Shown here piece by piece: positions 23,704-34,100 of a stretch of DNA of 42,245 bases. How positions within the stretch are numbered: the stretch's first letter is position 1; each line of letters starts with the position of its first letter. Both the position numbers and the translations under genes were made by a program. Location: positions 1 to 42,245 of the forward strand of contig DJMJ01000007.1 of assembly GCA_002435325.1 (NCBI GenBank), given 5' to 3'. Source of the DNA: Nitrospira sp. UBA6493. GTDB taxonomy: Bacteria > Nitrospirota > Nitrospiria > Nitrospirales > Nitrospiraceae. A model generated the notes under the pieces. It was given only the letters and a program-made list of their open reading frames with translations, was not told where the DNA came from and made no database searches.

Positions 23704-24669
23704 TTATTCCTTAGAAGAAGGAAAGAGGGGTTCCCCCGCACTCTCGTACCATCGGAGAATTCCATCCCAAATATCTTGCGCCGTTTCGGCAAACCAGAAC
23801 AGTTCACGGTCCTCGGCATCGATGACCCCCTCCTCGACGAGAAAGTCGGCGTTGAACGCTTGGCGCCAATACTGTTCTCCGACTAAAACCACAGGAACCG
23901 GTTTAATCGTGCGTGTCTGCACGAGGGCGAGCGTTTCGAACAGTTCGTCCAGCGTGCCGTATCCGCCCGGGAAGACTACGAGGGCCTTGGCGCGCAGCAG
24001 GAAGTGCAGTTTTCGCAGCGCAAAGTAATGGAAGCGAAAGCACAACCCTGGGGTGATATAGGGATTGGGATATTGTTCATGGGGAAGCTGGATGTTCAAC
24101 CCGATCGTGTCGGCGCCGACATCGTAGGCGCCACGATTGGCGGCTTCCATGATTCCTGGTCCGCCTCCGGTCACGACCACGGGGGCGTCTGCTCGAGGCC
24201 CGGTGCTGTTCTGAGCCACGACGCGTCCGAACTCGCGCGCGATATCGTAGTAGCGACTCTTGGCCAGCAAACGTTCGGCAATCTGGAGGCGACGGGCCAG
24301 TTCTCGATTGTCCGGGTCGGTCCTCTGGGCGGTGCGCAGTTCTGCAACCTTCCGTCTGGCCGCCGAGGGTTCTTCGATGCGTGTTCCTCCAAAGACGACG
24401 ATGGTCTGTTTGATCTTATGTTGGTTGAGCAGAAGTTGCGGTTTGAGATAGTCCAGTTGGAGGCGGAGTCCGCGAGCCTCAGAGCTCTGAAGAAATTGGA
24501 CATCCTCATCCGCCTCCCGGTAACTGGGGCTTTCGAGGATCGCCTCGATCCGTTTCTGCGCACCTGGGTCCTCTTCGTGCGACTTTGGCCTCTGCCACGG
24601 CAGAGGCTCACGCCGTCGGGAGGGATGGGGAGGCGTGGGAATTGGCGCTGGCTTTATTGGATCCGGCAC
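23704..24669 (-). CDS. LOG-family (TIGR00730-type) Rossmann-fold nucleotide hydrolase
   Basis: 321 residues starting at GTG (24667-24669) with AAGGAGG nine bases upstream. The core shows TIVVFGGTRIEEPSAARR, GGGPGIMEAANRGA (168-181) and the diagnostic PGGYGTLDELFE (234-245) of the LOG/lysine-decarboxylase-like family. Members cleave the N-glycosidic bond of nucleoside 5'-monophosphates, including cytokinin precursors in some organisms. Here the N-terminus is extended by a Pro-rich segment and about 80 residues more than the short LOG form, as in the long bacterial subgroup. Probably cytoplasmic. It stands alone, with no operon partners. Confidence 0.88.
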   Translation of the reverse strand: MPDPIKPAPIPTPPHPSRRREPLPWQRPKSHEEDPGAQKRIEAILESPSYREADEDVQFLQSSEARGLRLQLDYLKPQLLLNQHKIKQTIVVFGGTRIEEPSAARRKVAELRTAQRTDPDNRELARRLQIAERLLAKSRYYDIAREFGRVVAQNSTGPRADAPVVVTGGGPGIMEAANRGAYDVGADTIGLNIQLPHEQYPNPYITPGLCFRFHYFALRKLHFLLRAKALVVFPGGYGTLDELFETLALVQTRTIKPVPVVLVGEQYWRQAFNADFLVEEGVIDAEDRELFWFAETAQDIWDGILRWYESAGEPLFPSSKE

Positions 24670-25168
24670 TGCTGGCCCTCCTTCTATGTGCTGTCAGTGG
24701 ACTGGCGGCCTACTTCTGGTTGGCTAGGTACTACATGTTTTCAGATACGCGCGTGCCAGAGCCTCTGACTCGTCCAACGTCGTGGAAGATGTTCTTTATG
24801 ATAAGGAGCCACGTTCCGTTCCTCAAGTTTTAAGCGGCTCGGTTTTCTGTCGTAGATGACTGATTTGGCATGGGCACATGATACGCATGTTGGTGTGGGG
24901 TATTGGCATATTTCCATAGAGGGAGCGGTATCGCACCTTGCGGTCTGTGCGATTTCGCTCGCCGCTCACGTCGCTAGACATTCTCCCCCTCAGTTCCACC
25001 CGTCGATCCATTTAATCTTCTGTATTGGCTGGTGATTTGGCCTATTGCTCCGCTGTGCAATGGTTTCTGGCGAGGTGCGGAGCGAGGCATCGCTTGTGCT
25101 ACTGCCAGTATGCGCTGCAATGTATTCTCGTGATCTGCGCGGCGTGAGAGGAAGAATACAGGAGTGTG
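24670..25168. other. Gene-free stretch upstream of the LOG gene
   Basis: Contains the third copy of the 20-base hairpin element at 24932. A short + frame running from inside the LOG gene to 24833 is hydrophobic in part, but it is antisense to LOG and has no ribosome-binding site. I see nothing else. Confidence 0.5.
24932..24951 (+). repeat. 20-base dispersed hairpin element, copy C
   Basis: CGCACCTTGCGGTCTGTGCG. It shares arms CGCAC/GTGCG and the TGCGGTC core with copy B. It is followed by GATTTCGCTC, similar to GATTTCGCAC that precedes copy A. Confidence 0.55.
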
Positions 25169-25342
25169 ATGACTATGCCACCGGTTGTGAAGATGATCCT
25201 CAGTGAAAGCGCTGATGTATTGATGAGGACAGTGAAGGTAACCATCATGGTGGGGGCATTGATGATGATGCTCATCTTTGTCGGCTGGTTATTTTCGTCT
25301 GATCTGCCGCATCAGGCCATTTTGTTAATGAACGGCAGATAG
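25169..25342 (+). CDS. 57-residue single-span membrane peptide
   Basis: MTMPPVVKMILSESADVLMR is followed by a Met-rich membrane span (VTIMVGALMMMLIFVGWLF) and a short polar tail. A GGAG site lies four bases before the ATG; the second ATG at 25175 is equally possible. It lies 105 bases before the SulP gene on the same strand and could be co-transcribed. No family recognised. Confidence 0.5.
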   Translation: MTMPPVVKMILSESADVLMRTVKVTIMVGALMMMLIFVGWLFSSDLPHQAILLMNGR

Positions 25343-25447
25343 AGGCCGGCCGGCATGCTGTTTGAAGAGCGAGCAAAAAGCCGCTACAGATTGAATTAAC
25401 GTGGTTGCGCGACTGTTGAAGGGCGCAGGATAGGCAAGGAGAAGTGC

Positions 25448-27229
25448 ATGGGGGCTCATGAGCCGGTGAGTGCCGTGAAGGAAAAGCCTGAAAACGGATT
25501 GCGCGGGTTGAAACATTGGCGCTACGATCTCCTGGCAGGGCTGCAAGTCGCGCTCATCGGTCTTCCGCTTTCGCTCGGTATCGCGGTGGCATCCGGCGCG
25601 CCGCCTATCACCGGCGTGATCTCGGCGATCATCGCCGGGTTTGTGTTTCCTTTCCTCGGCGGAGCCTATGTGACGATCAGCGGGCCGGCTGCGGGACTTG
25701 CCCCAGCGTTGTTGGCAGGCATGATCGCGCTCGGGCACGGCGACCTTGAGGCGGGGTATCCGCTCTTGCTTGTGGCGATTTGTTTGACCGGCGTGGTGCA
25801 GGTGATCCTCAGTCTTTTTCGCGCCGGTCGATTCGCATTGTATTTCCCTATCTCGGTGGTCGAAGGGATGTTGAGCGCCATCGGGATCCTGATCATCGTC
25901 AAGCAAATCCCGCAGCTCCTGGGTGATCAATTGCCGCCGGTCAAATCCATTCCGGCGGCCATTATGGCCATCCCGAAAGATATCCGGGAGATGAATCCGG
26001 AGATCTTTCTCATTGGCGGGCTTGCGTTGGTCCTGCTCTTCGTGTTGTCCAGCCGAAAAGAGCGATGGGCGACGCTCATCCCGGCGCCGCTCTTGGTTGT
26101 CGGATTGGGCGGCGTTGCCGGCTGGTTGCTGGAGTTGCCGAAAGAATACTTGGTCAAGGTGCCGCTCGATATTTTTCAACACGGCATTCATTTTCCGCAC
26201 TTTGCTGAAGCCTGGCAGAGTCATGATTTGTGGACGGCCTTCTTGGTGACGATCGTCACCCTCACCCTCATCGATGGCACCGAGTCGCTGGCGACGATCG
26301 CCGCGGTCGATAAGATCGACCCCTTTCGTCGAAAGTCCGATCCGAATGTGACGTTGCGCGCGATGGGCATCTCGAACATTCTTTCCAGCTTGGCCGGTGG
26401 CCTGACGATCATTCCCGGCGGCGTGAAAAGCACAACCAATATCCTGGCCGGAGGACGAACCCTGTGGGCTAATTTCTATTATGCCTGCTGCCTGGCGCTA
26501 TTTCTGTGGTTCGGAACGGCACTGCTCAATCAGATTCCGCTCACGGTGCTGGCTGCCTTGCTGATTTGGATCGGCTGGCAACTCTGCGCGCCGAGAATTT
26601 TCCTGAAGATCCTTTCAATCGGTAGAGAACAGCTCTTGGTGGCTACCGTCACCGTCGTGGTTACGCTCTACACCTCAGACCTATTGGAAGGCGTGGCGCT
26701 GGGCACGTTGACGAAAATTATCGTACTCTGCATTGATTTAGTGCTGGCCCCCTCCCAGGAGACTTCGGCCGATCAGCCATTTTTTAAGCGGATCGCCGGG
26801 CAGCTGGCGGCCGCACTTGAAGAGTTGTTCAGCAATCCGGTGATCCGAATCGGAGATGGCCGGGCGACTCGTAAGCGGTATAACGGAATGACGGTATCGA
26901 CCGGCGCGATCAGGGGAACGGTCGGAGAGATGAAAAATCCTTACAAGATATATTTGTCGTCTGTCACCTGCATGAACCTGATGAAGCTCGACAAAGCGCT
27001 CAACGAAACGCTCGTAGTGCCTGCAAACTCCAAAGCCAATTTCCTGATCATCCTGGCGGGTCAGATTATCGACCACACCTCGATGGAATACTTGCATCAT
27101 TTTCAGGATCAATGCATTGCGGCCGGCCATACGTGCGCCATCGTTGGCGTGGATCATTTCCGTTCGTTTTCAGACCACGTGCTGGGGTATCGTGTCAATA
27201 ATCCACGAGACCGTATGGCCTTTGCCTGA
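25448..27229 (+). CDS. SulP-family inorganic anion transporter
   Basis: 593 residues. The SulP/SLC26 transport domain (about 20-430) has many spans and the expected segments LIGLPLSLGIAVASGAPP, GGAYVTISGPAAGLAPALLA, VILSLFRAGRFALYFP and GTESLATIAAVDKIDPFRRK. The last is like the NQEL/SulP-type conserved region. A C-terminal cytoplasmic domain (about 470-593) sits where STAS domains occur but matches only loosely (LIILAGQIIDHTSMEYLHHF). Sulfate, bicarbonate or another anion could be the substrate; no carbonic anhydrase or assimilation gene adjoins it. CAAGGAGAA precedes the ATG. Confidence 0.9.
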   Translation: MGAHEPVSAVKEKPENGLRGLKHWRYDLLAGLQVALIGLPLSLGIAVASGAPPITGVISAIIAGFVFPFLGGAYVTISGPAAGLAPALLAGMIALGHGDLEAGYPLLLVAICLTGVVQVILSLFRAGRFALYFPISVVEGMLSAIGILIIVKQIPQLLGDQLPPVKSIPAAIMAIPKDIREMNPEIFLIGGLALVLLFVLSSRKERWATLIPAPLLVVGLGGVAGWLLELPKEYLVKVPLDIFQHGIHFPHFAEAWQSHDLWTAFLVTIVTLTLIDGTESLATIAAVDKIDPFRRKSDPNVTLRAMGISNILSSLAGGLTIIPGGVKSTTNILAGGRTLWANFYYACCLALFLWFGTALLNQIPLTVLAALLIWIGWQLCAPRIFLKILSIGREQLLVATVTVVVTLYTSDLLEGVALGTLTKIIVLCIDLVLAPSQETSADQPFFKRIAGQLAAALEELFSNPVIRIGDGRATRKRYNGMTVSTGAIRGTVGEMKNPYKIYLSSVTCMNLMKLDKALNETLVVPANSKANFLIILAGQIIDHTSMEYLHHFQDQCIAAGHTCAIVGVDHFRSFSDHVLGYRVNNPRDRMAFA

Positions 27230-27310
27230 CAACTAGGCACGAGTGAGACGATACTGCCCCGTGCGGCCTGAAGACAGATCCATCCTTCCAGAAGATGAAA
27301 GGAATTCTCA

Positions 27311-27727
27311 ATGCAAGATGCAAGTATCTATGTGACTGATGATGAGCCTGCGCTTCGCAACGCTCTTGTGAAACGGCTCTCAAAGAGCCAACATCGCGTG
27401 AAGGCGTTTGAGTCCGGAGCCGAGCTCCTGGCCGCGGTGAAACAAGAGGTGCCCGATCTGATTTTGCTCGATCTCAAAATGCCCGGGATGACGGGGATCG
27501 AGGTGTTGGCTGAGCTGCGCGCCAAAGCGCCGGATGTGGTGGTGATCCTTCTGACCGCCTACGGCACGGTTGAAGAGGCGGTTGAGGCTATGAAGATGGG
27601 CGCCTACGACTTTCTGATCAAGACGGTGGACCTGCAATTGGTCGATCCGGTCGTGCACCGGGCATTAGAGTACCTTGACCTGCGCCGACGGGTTGAGCGT
27701 ATCGACAAGAATGACACCGCTCACTAG
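27311..27727 (+). CDS. Stand-alone response-regulator receiver domain
   Basis: 138 residues, receiver domain only. Acid pocket Asp10/Asp11, phospho-acceptor Asp54 (LLDLKMPG), Thr in ILLTAYGT and Lys in FLIKTVD are all present. The usual Lys-Pro is replaced by Lys-Thr, as in the receiver of the NtrC-type regulator at 29761 (Lys-Ser). The two receivers are alike over their whole length, so one is probably a duplication of the other. It could act as a phosphate sink or relay for the kinase encoded next to it. AAAGGA precedes the ATG. Confidence 0.9.
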   Translation: MQDASIYVTDDEPALRNALVKRLSKSQHRVKAFESGAELLAAVKQEVPDLILLDLKMPGMTGIEVLAELRAKAPDVVVILLTAYGTVEEAVEAMKMGAYDFLIKTVDLQLVDPVVHRALEYLDLRRRVERIDKNDTAH

Positions 27728-27772
27728 AGGTGCGCGGTGAGGAGTAGTAGTCCTGTGGCGGGTCTTCATTCT

Positions 27773-27801
27773 TTGACAATCCCCTGCGGTGAACTTAGGA
27801 T
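27773..27801 (+). promoter_or_regulatory. Promoter of the histidine-kinase/NtrC operon
   Basis: Consensus TTGACA, 17 bases, TAGGAT. Transcription would start near 27808, about 18 bases before the kinase ATG. It implies the stand-alone receiver gene upstream is transcribed separately, at least in part. Confidence 0.7.
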
Positions 27802-27825
27802 GAGCTGGACCATGCGGGAGCATCT

Positions 27826-29757
27826 ATGCGGGAGTATCTGACTCGCCTCTTCAACGATCTTCCGATCGGCCGGAAACTGCTGCTGGTATCATTTATTCCC
27901 CTCGCGGCGCTAATCCTACTCAGTATTGTGACCTATGAAAGCGTCCAAACGGTCGCGCAAGACGAAGAGCAGCTCAATCGGCTCTATCGCACCCAGAAAT
28001 CGGCCGCGCAGTATATGCGGCTGGTGGTCGATCTCGAAACCAGTTTTCGCGGGTATGTGCTGACGTTGCAGACTCCCTATCTCCGTCCATTTCGGTCAGC
28101 CCAAGAAGGCATTTTTTCCGTGGGAGGGGAACTGGCCGGGATGGTGTCCGATGAAGCGAGCCACCGGACACACTTTATGGAAATTCAGGCTCTCGTCAAG
28201 CAGCTGATTCTTGAAAAGGTCGAGCTGATCGACGCGGCCAAAAAAGGGCATCGCGACCAGGCGCTCCACTATATCGAGGCAGGACGCGGCCGGGAGCTCA
28301 TGGCGAAGATTCGCGAGCTGATGGTGACGTTCGATCAGCTCGAGCAACAGCGTGTCGAAGCGAGAATCGCCGAACTGTCCGTCGATCGGACGGCCACCCT
28401 CAAAGTGATTCTCATCGGGGGGATTCTTGCGCTGGGCCTCATGGCGTCGGCGTTGTATCTGATTGCCCGTTCGATTGCCGGTCCGTTGGTCCTTTTGGCC
28501 ACAGCGGTGGGATCTTCGCCGACGGGGTCCCTCGCCGGCATCCCGGTCTTTGAACGACGGGATGAGGTGGGCTATCTGACCAGGGCCATGCACGAGATGG
28601 GCATCCAGATTCAGCGCCATGTGGATCAAGTCGAGCATTCGGAAGCGGCCCTCCGGGTCCTGAATGAGAATTTGTCCGCGTCGGAATCCAAGTACCGCGG
28701 GCTAGTGGACAATGCGCCCTTCGGCATTTTCACCACGCGGGGGGCGCAGGTGACATTTAGCAATCGGTACAATCAAGTGCTGGCCGGGCTCGATCCAGAC
28801 CAAGAGGTCGATCCCGGCACCTTCCGTCAATTGATTCATCTGGAAGATCGTGCGCGTGTCCTCGCCGAGTTCGACCAGGCTGTTTCAGACGGTCGGCCCT
28901 ATGAAACGGTGTTTCGGTTTCAACATAAAGACGGCGGGGTGCGAAAGGTGTTAAGCCGGCGCTTGCCGATTACCGGGGAACACATTGTTCCTCCGATCTA
29001 TGTGGGTTTTAATGTCGATATTACGGCGTTGGATGATCTCCAGTCCAGGCTGAGCCGGTCTGAGCGGCTGGCCACGCTCGGCCAGGTGGCTGCCGGGATC
29101 GCGCATGAAATCAGAAATCCTCTTGTGGGGATCGGATCCAACGCCTTTCTGTTGCTGGATGAATTTGACGCATCGGACCTCCGGCGTGCCGACATCGACA
29201 TTATCGTCAAAGAAACCAAACGATTGGATCGCATTGTCAATCAGATCATCGATTATGCCCGCCCGCGGGACTTCGCTCCGACACCCTGTGTCTTGAGCGA
29301 TCTTGTCGAGGAAGTCGTAAAGCTGCTGAACTCGTCATTGGAGGCCAGGCATATTGCCGTCAAGCGGTCTCTGTCGCCCATGCTCGCGCCGCTGCATGCC
29401 GATCACGATCAAATCAAGCAAGTCCTGTTGAATATCCTGCAAAATGCGATGGAGGCGTCTCCTGAAGGCGGCTGTATCGATGTGGCGGCATTCGAATTCC
29501 TCCAAGGCCAGAAGGCGGGCGTCGTCATCAAGATCACGGATCACGGGCCCGGGATTCCCGAGAAAGTGCTGGCCCGCGTATTCGAGCCGTTTTTTACGAG
29601 CGGAAAGCGGCAGGGAACGGGGTTGGGCCTTGCCATCTGTCGAAATATCATCGATGCCCACGGGGGCGACATCCAGCTTACGAGCGAACTCGGCAAGGGG
29701 ACCAGCGTTCGCATCTGGCTGCCGCTCCATCAAGAATTCAAACTTGCCCAAGGATAA
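27826..29757 (+). CDS. Membrane sensor histidine kinase (CHASE3-like, HAMP, PAS, HisKA, HATPase)
   Basis: 643 residues. Span 1 (about 17-37), then a periplasmic helical region of about 150 residues with RTQKSAAQYMRLVVDLETSF, typical of CHASE3-like sensors, and span 2 (about 191-213). HAMP follows (about 214-268), then PAS (about 288-398; VDNAPFGIFTTRGAQVTFSN). HisKA has phospho-acceptor His427 in GIAHEIRNPL. The ATPase has N540 (NILQNAMEA), the G1 box DHGPGIP (572-578) and the G2 box GTGLGLA (597-603). It should phosphorylate the NtrC-type regulator three bases downstream. Confidence 0.95.
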   Translation: MREYLTRLFNDLPIGRKLLLVSFIPLAALILLSIVTYESVQTVAQDEEQLNRLYRTQKSAAQYMRLVVDLETSFRGYVLTLQTPYLRPFRSAQEGIFSVGGELAGMVSDEASHRTHFMEIQALVKQLILEKVELIDAAKKGHRDQALHYIEAGRGRELMAKIRELMVTFDQLEQQRVEARIAELSVDRTATLKVILIGGILALGLMASALYLIARSIAGPLVLLATAVGSSPTGSLAGIPVFERRDEVGYLTRAMHEMGIQIQRHVDQVEHSEAALRVLNENLSASESKYRGLVDNAPFGIFTTRGAQVTFSNRYNQVLAGLDPDQEVDPGTFRQLIHLEDRARVLAEFDQAVSDGRPYETVFRFQHKDGGVRKVLSRRLPITGEHIVPPIYVGFNVDITALDDLQSRLSRSERLATLGQVAAGIAHEIRNPLVGIGSNAFLLLDEFDASDLRRADIDIIVKETKRLDRIVNQIIDYARPRDFAPTPCVLSDLVEEVVKLLNSSLEARHIAVKRSLSPMLAPLHADHDQIKQVLLNILQNAMEASPEGGCIDVAAFEFLQGQKAGVVIKITDHGPGIPEKVLARVFEPFFTSGKRQGTGLGLAICRNIIDAHGGDIQLTSELGKGTSVRIWLPLHQEFKLAQG

Positions 29758-29760
29758 CGT

Positions 29761-31149
29761 ATGCAACTGACCGTCTTTGTGACCGATGATGAGCCGGCGA
29801 TTCGCAGCGCGATCATGAAGCGATTGACCAGGAAGCAGCATCGCGCGATGGGATTCGAGTCAGGCGAGGCCTTGTTGTCCGCGCTCGGGCAAGAGACGCC
29901 GGACCTGATCCTGCTCGATCTCAAGATGCCGGGCCTTAGCGGGCTGGAAACGCTCGGCAAGCTTCGTACGCTCGCGCCCCACGCGTTAGTAATCTTGCTC
30001 ACGGCCTATGGGACTGTGCAGGACGCGGTCGACGCCATGAAGCTCGGGGCATACGATTTTTTGATCAAGTCGGTGGATTTGGAGGGCATCGATCCGGTGA
30101 TCGCCAGGGCGCTGGATGTGGTGAGCCTCCGGCGGCGCCTCGAATTGGAGCAGGGCCGGCAGGAGAGTCAGTATCACTTGAGCCATCTGGAAGCGCAGAG
30201 TCCGATCATGAGGCAGCTGCTGGAACAAGTGCGCGAGGTGGCCGAGAATCCCAAGTCGTCGGTCATGCTGCTCGGCGAAACAGGAACCGGGAAAGAGTTT
30301 CTGGCGCGCGTCATTCACCACAACGGTCCGCGGGCGTCGGGTCCGTTCATTGGCGTGAATTGCACCGCGATCCCCAAGGAGTTATTCGAGAGTGAGCTGT
30401 TCGGGTTCGAACGGGGCGCCTTTACGGGAGCCAATCAACGGAAATTGGGGCTGCTGGAAAAGGCGGAAGGCGGCACGCTGTTTCTGGACGAGATCGGGGA
30501 CCTTGATCAATCGATGCAGGCCAAACTTTTGCGGGTGATTCAGGAACGATCCTTCCGCCGTCTCGGCGGAACCAACGATCTCGGGGTCGATTTCCGTCTC
30601 ATCACAGCCACCAACAGGGATCTCAAAAAAGAGGTCGGGCGCGGGACCTTCCGCGAAGATCTCTATTTCCGACTCAATGTAGTCGCGTTCGAGCTGCCGC
30701 CGTTGCGCCGGCGGACGGAAGACATTCTGCCTCTTTGCCGCCGTACCCTTGCGCGATTTGCGCACGAGTTCGGCAAGCCGGTTCCGGATCTGGACCCAGA
30801 AAGCTGCAAAATGCTTGAGCGCTATGCCTATCCGGGCAATATCCGTGAATTGCAGAACATCCTCGAACGCGCCATGATTTTCTGCCAGGGACGCACGCTC
30901 ACGCCCGCTTCTCTGCCGAGCGAATTGCGGGAAGGCGCGGCGAAGGTCGCCGCGTCATCCGGATCCGGAGCCGCGCCGATTGTCCGTGTGGAAATGGCCT
31001 TGGGGGTGCAGACACTCGAAGATGTGGAAGGTGCCATCATTGACGAGGTGCTGCGATTGACGAATTATAATAAAACACTCGCGGCCAAGCATCTCGGGGT
31101 CAGCCGGTTTGCGCTCGATCGCCGGCTCAAGAAAATCAGCGACGACTAG
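29761..31149 (+). CDS. NtrC-family sigma-54-dependent response regulator
   Basis: 462 residues. Receiver with Asp9/Asp10 and phospho-acceptor Asp53 (about 1-120). AAA+ domain with Walker A GETGTGKE (172-179), the sigma-54-contacting GAFTGA loop (219-224), Walker B FLDE (241-244) and an arginine-finger region (RRLGGTNDL). A C-terminal Fis-type helix-turn-helix (TNYNKTLAAKHLGVSRFALD) binds DNA. The order kinase then NtrC regulator resembles ZraSR/HydHG, which respond to envelope metal stress. The convergent RND metal-efflux operon next door fits, but no sigma-54 promoter with correct spacing was found before that operon. Confidence 0.95.
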   Translation: MQLTVFVTDDEPAIRSAIMKRLTRKQHRAMGFESGEALLSALGQETPDLILLDLKMPGLSGLETLGKLRTLAPHALVILLTAYGTVQDAVDAMKLGAYDFLIKSVDLEGIDPVIARALDVVSLRRRLELEQGRQESQYHLSHLEAQSPIMRQLLEQVREVAENPKSSVMLLGETGTGKEFLARVIHHNGPRASGPFIGVNCTAIPKELFESELFGFERGAFTGANQRKLGLLEKAEGGTLFLDEIGDLDQSMQAKLLRVIQERSFRRLGGTNDLGVDFRLITATNRDLKKEVGRGTFREDLYFRLNVVAFELPPLRRRTEDILPLCRRTLARFAHEFGKPVPDLDPESCKMLERYAYPGNIRELQNILERAMIFCQGRTLTPASLPSELREGAAKVAASSGSGAAPIVRVEMALGVQTLEDVEGAIIDEVLRLTNYNKTLAAKHLGVSRFALDRRLKKISDD

Positions 31150-31196
31150 CGTTTGTCAGCCGTTCGATCCATCCATAGCCAACGAAGTGTAGTGAA

Positions 31197-34100
31197 TTAT
31201 TCCGGCTTGCCATCGGGTGAGGTGTTTGCCTCAGGTGCGATAGGGGTGTGGCCGCTATCCGGTGAGAATCGGCGGTAGAATGCAGGGATGATCAGCAGCG
31301 TGAGGGTGGTGGAGGTCAGCAGCCCTCCGATCACGACAGTCTCCAGCGGGCGTTGCACTTCCGCTCCCATGCTGGTGGCGAGCGCCATCGGCACAAACCC
31401 AAGACTGGCCACCAGCGCCGTCATCAGCACCGGCCGCAGCCGGTCCATGGCGCCTTCACTGACGGCCTGGTCCGTCGAGCGCCCCTCCGCTTCCAGCTGC
31501 CGGATGTGACTCACCAGCACCACGCCGTTCAGAACGGCAATCCCGAAGAGCGCGATGAAACCAATCACGGCCGAGATGCTCAAAGGCAATCCTCTCGCCC
31601 AGAGGGCGAGAATGCCGCCTGACAAGGCGAGCGGAATATTGAAAAAGATTAAGAGCGCGGGGCGGAGGGCGCCGAAAATGACAGTCAGGACACCCAGTAT
31701 GAGCAGGAGAGTCATAGGGACGACGATGGCCAGACGGCGCGAGGCCTCCTGGAGGTGCTCGAATTGGCCTCCCCACGTGAGCTCGTACCCGGAGGGCAGT
31801 GCGACCGCTTGGGCCACAGTCCGCTGAGCGTCGGCCACAAAACTGCCCAGATCGCGTCCGCGAATGTTGCACTCCACCACAATTCTGCGCTGAACATGTT
31901 CGCGGCTGATTTGGGCCGGCCCCGAATCCACGCGGATTGTGGCGATCCGCGACAGGGGAACGAGTTCTCCATGCATTGTCGGGACGAGCAGATTGCCCAA
32001 GGCGGAAGGATCTTGCGATGCGCGCTCTGTTAAGCGGACCATCAGCTCGAAACGCCGGGAGCCTTGCACGACGGTTCCGACGACCGTGCCTACCCTGGTT
32101 GAGCGGACGAGGGCTAGTACCTCGTCCGCGGTGAGACCGTACCGTGCGATGTCCTCACGGTTAACGATAATACGAAGAAGGGGCAGGCCCGCGATTTGCT
32201 CGACTTTGACGTCCGCTGCGCCAGGGATCTGTTCCAATGTCCGGGCAACGAGGTTGGCCTGTTGGGCGAGGACTTCCAGGTCGGATCCGAAAATCTTCAC
32301 TGGCGAGATCCGAGCGGACACCGGCGATCAATTCGTTGAATCGCATTTCAATCGGTTGCGTGAAGCTGAGGCCGACCCCGGGAACCTGCTCCAGAATAGC
32401 GCGTTTCAGTGTTGTGATCAGGCCCTCGCGGGTGCCGGCGGTGCGCCATTCCCGTTGAGGTGTGAGAATGACAAACACGTCGGACATGTCCACCCCCATG
32501 ACGTCCGTGGCGACTTCCGGGCTGCCGGTTCTGGTGACCACTTGAGTGACTTCGGGGCATTGGCGGAGCACGCGTTCGATCTCCAGGGCGGTAGCCACGG
32601 ATTCGCTCAGCGAGACGCTCGGCAGCCGCCAGACTTGCACGGCGAGATCGCCTTCATCCAATCGCGGCACAAACTCAATGCCCAGCCTCGATCCGATGCC
32701 AAGACTGAAAAGGAAGACACCAGCCGCAATCGTGACCGGCCAGACCGGTCGTGCTAGCGCCCAGTGCAAGCAGGGGGCGTAGAGGCTGCGTACGATCCGG
32801 ATAAAGCGGGTCTCCTCATGGCCGGCGCCGGCGCGCGCAAACCAGAATGACAGGAGCGGGGTAACGGTGATTGCGACCAGGAGCGATCCCGCGAGGGCCA
32901 TGATGACGGTCACGGCCATCGGACGGAACATTTTCCCTTCGATGCCGGTGAGGCTGAGGATGGGCACATAAACCAGCATGATAATGCTCACGGCAAACGT
33001 CATGGGACGCAAGACTTCACGTCCGGCGGCCAGCACCTCCGCCAGGCGGTCGTCTGGATGCCGGCATTTGCCCGAGGACAGCCGCCGGAGGATATTGTCC
33101 ACCATCACGACCGAGCCATCGACCAGTAAGCCGAAGTCGATCGCGCCCAGGCTCATCAGATTGCCGGAGAGTCCCGCCTGCATCATGCCGGTGAAGGCGA
33201 TGAGCATGGAGAGCGGGATAGCGGCCGCCACAATGAGGCCGGCCCGCAGATCGCCGAGAAACACAAAGAGGACGGCGACGACCAGCAGCCCTCCTTCCAG
33301 AAGATTGCTCCGCACGGTCCCGATGACTTTGGAGACAAACAGCGTGCGGTCATAATAGGGCTCGATCACGACGCCGGGTGGCAAGGTCTTCTGGATTTCC
33401 TGCACCCGCGCTTTGATTTGCGTGACGACGTGCTGGGCATTTTCTCCGGCGAGCATCTGCACCATGCCGATGACCGTCTCTCCTTCGCCCAATGCCGTGG
33501 CGGCGCCGATGCGCAGCGCCGAGGCCTCCTTGACCTCGGCGACGTCCGCGATATAGATCGGAACGCCGCCCGGCCCGTGGGCGACGACGATGCGGGCGAG
33601 GTCGCTGATCTGAGTCACCAGCGCTTCCCCTCGAATCAAGAGTTGTTCGCGCTGATGTTCGATATAGCCTCCTCCGGCGAGCGCATTGTTGCGTGCCAAC
33701 GCGTCGAAGACCTGCTTGAGTGATAATTTCAAGGAGAGCAGTTTGGCCGGGTCTACGATGACCTGAAATTGCTGCGGATCGCCGCCCCAGATATTGACCT
33801 CGACCACGCCGGGGACTGCCCGCAGTTTCATGCCGATGTCCCATTCCAGCAAAGTGTGCAGGGCCATCGGGGTATAGCCGGCTCCTCGGACCGTAAACTG
33901 GTAGACCTCTCCCAGCCCGGTCGTGAGCGGTCCCATGACCGGACGGCCATACTCCGTTGGAATGCGCTCTGCCGCATGGGCTAACCGCTCCGCGACAAGT
34001 TGCCTGGCCCGGTAGATGTCGGTGCTGTCCTCGAAAATGGCGGTGACCGCCGAGAGCCGTAGCGTGAGACCGAGCGTAACTCGCGCAAAGCGGGCAATCC

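Noticed and set aside
23473..23886. 137-codon + frame
   Set aside because: It overlaps the LOG gene 3' end antisense, starts with a GTG lacking a ribosome-binding site, and shows no recognisable domain.
24585..24833. 82-codon + frame with a hydrophobic stretch
   Set aside because: It starts inside and antisense to the LOG gene, has no ribosome-binding site, and its hydrophobic part is mostly the complement of the Pro-rich LOG N-terminus and its leader.
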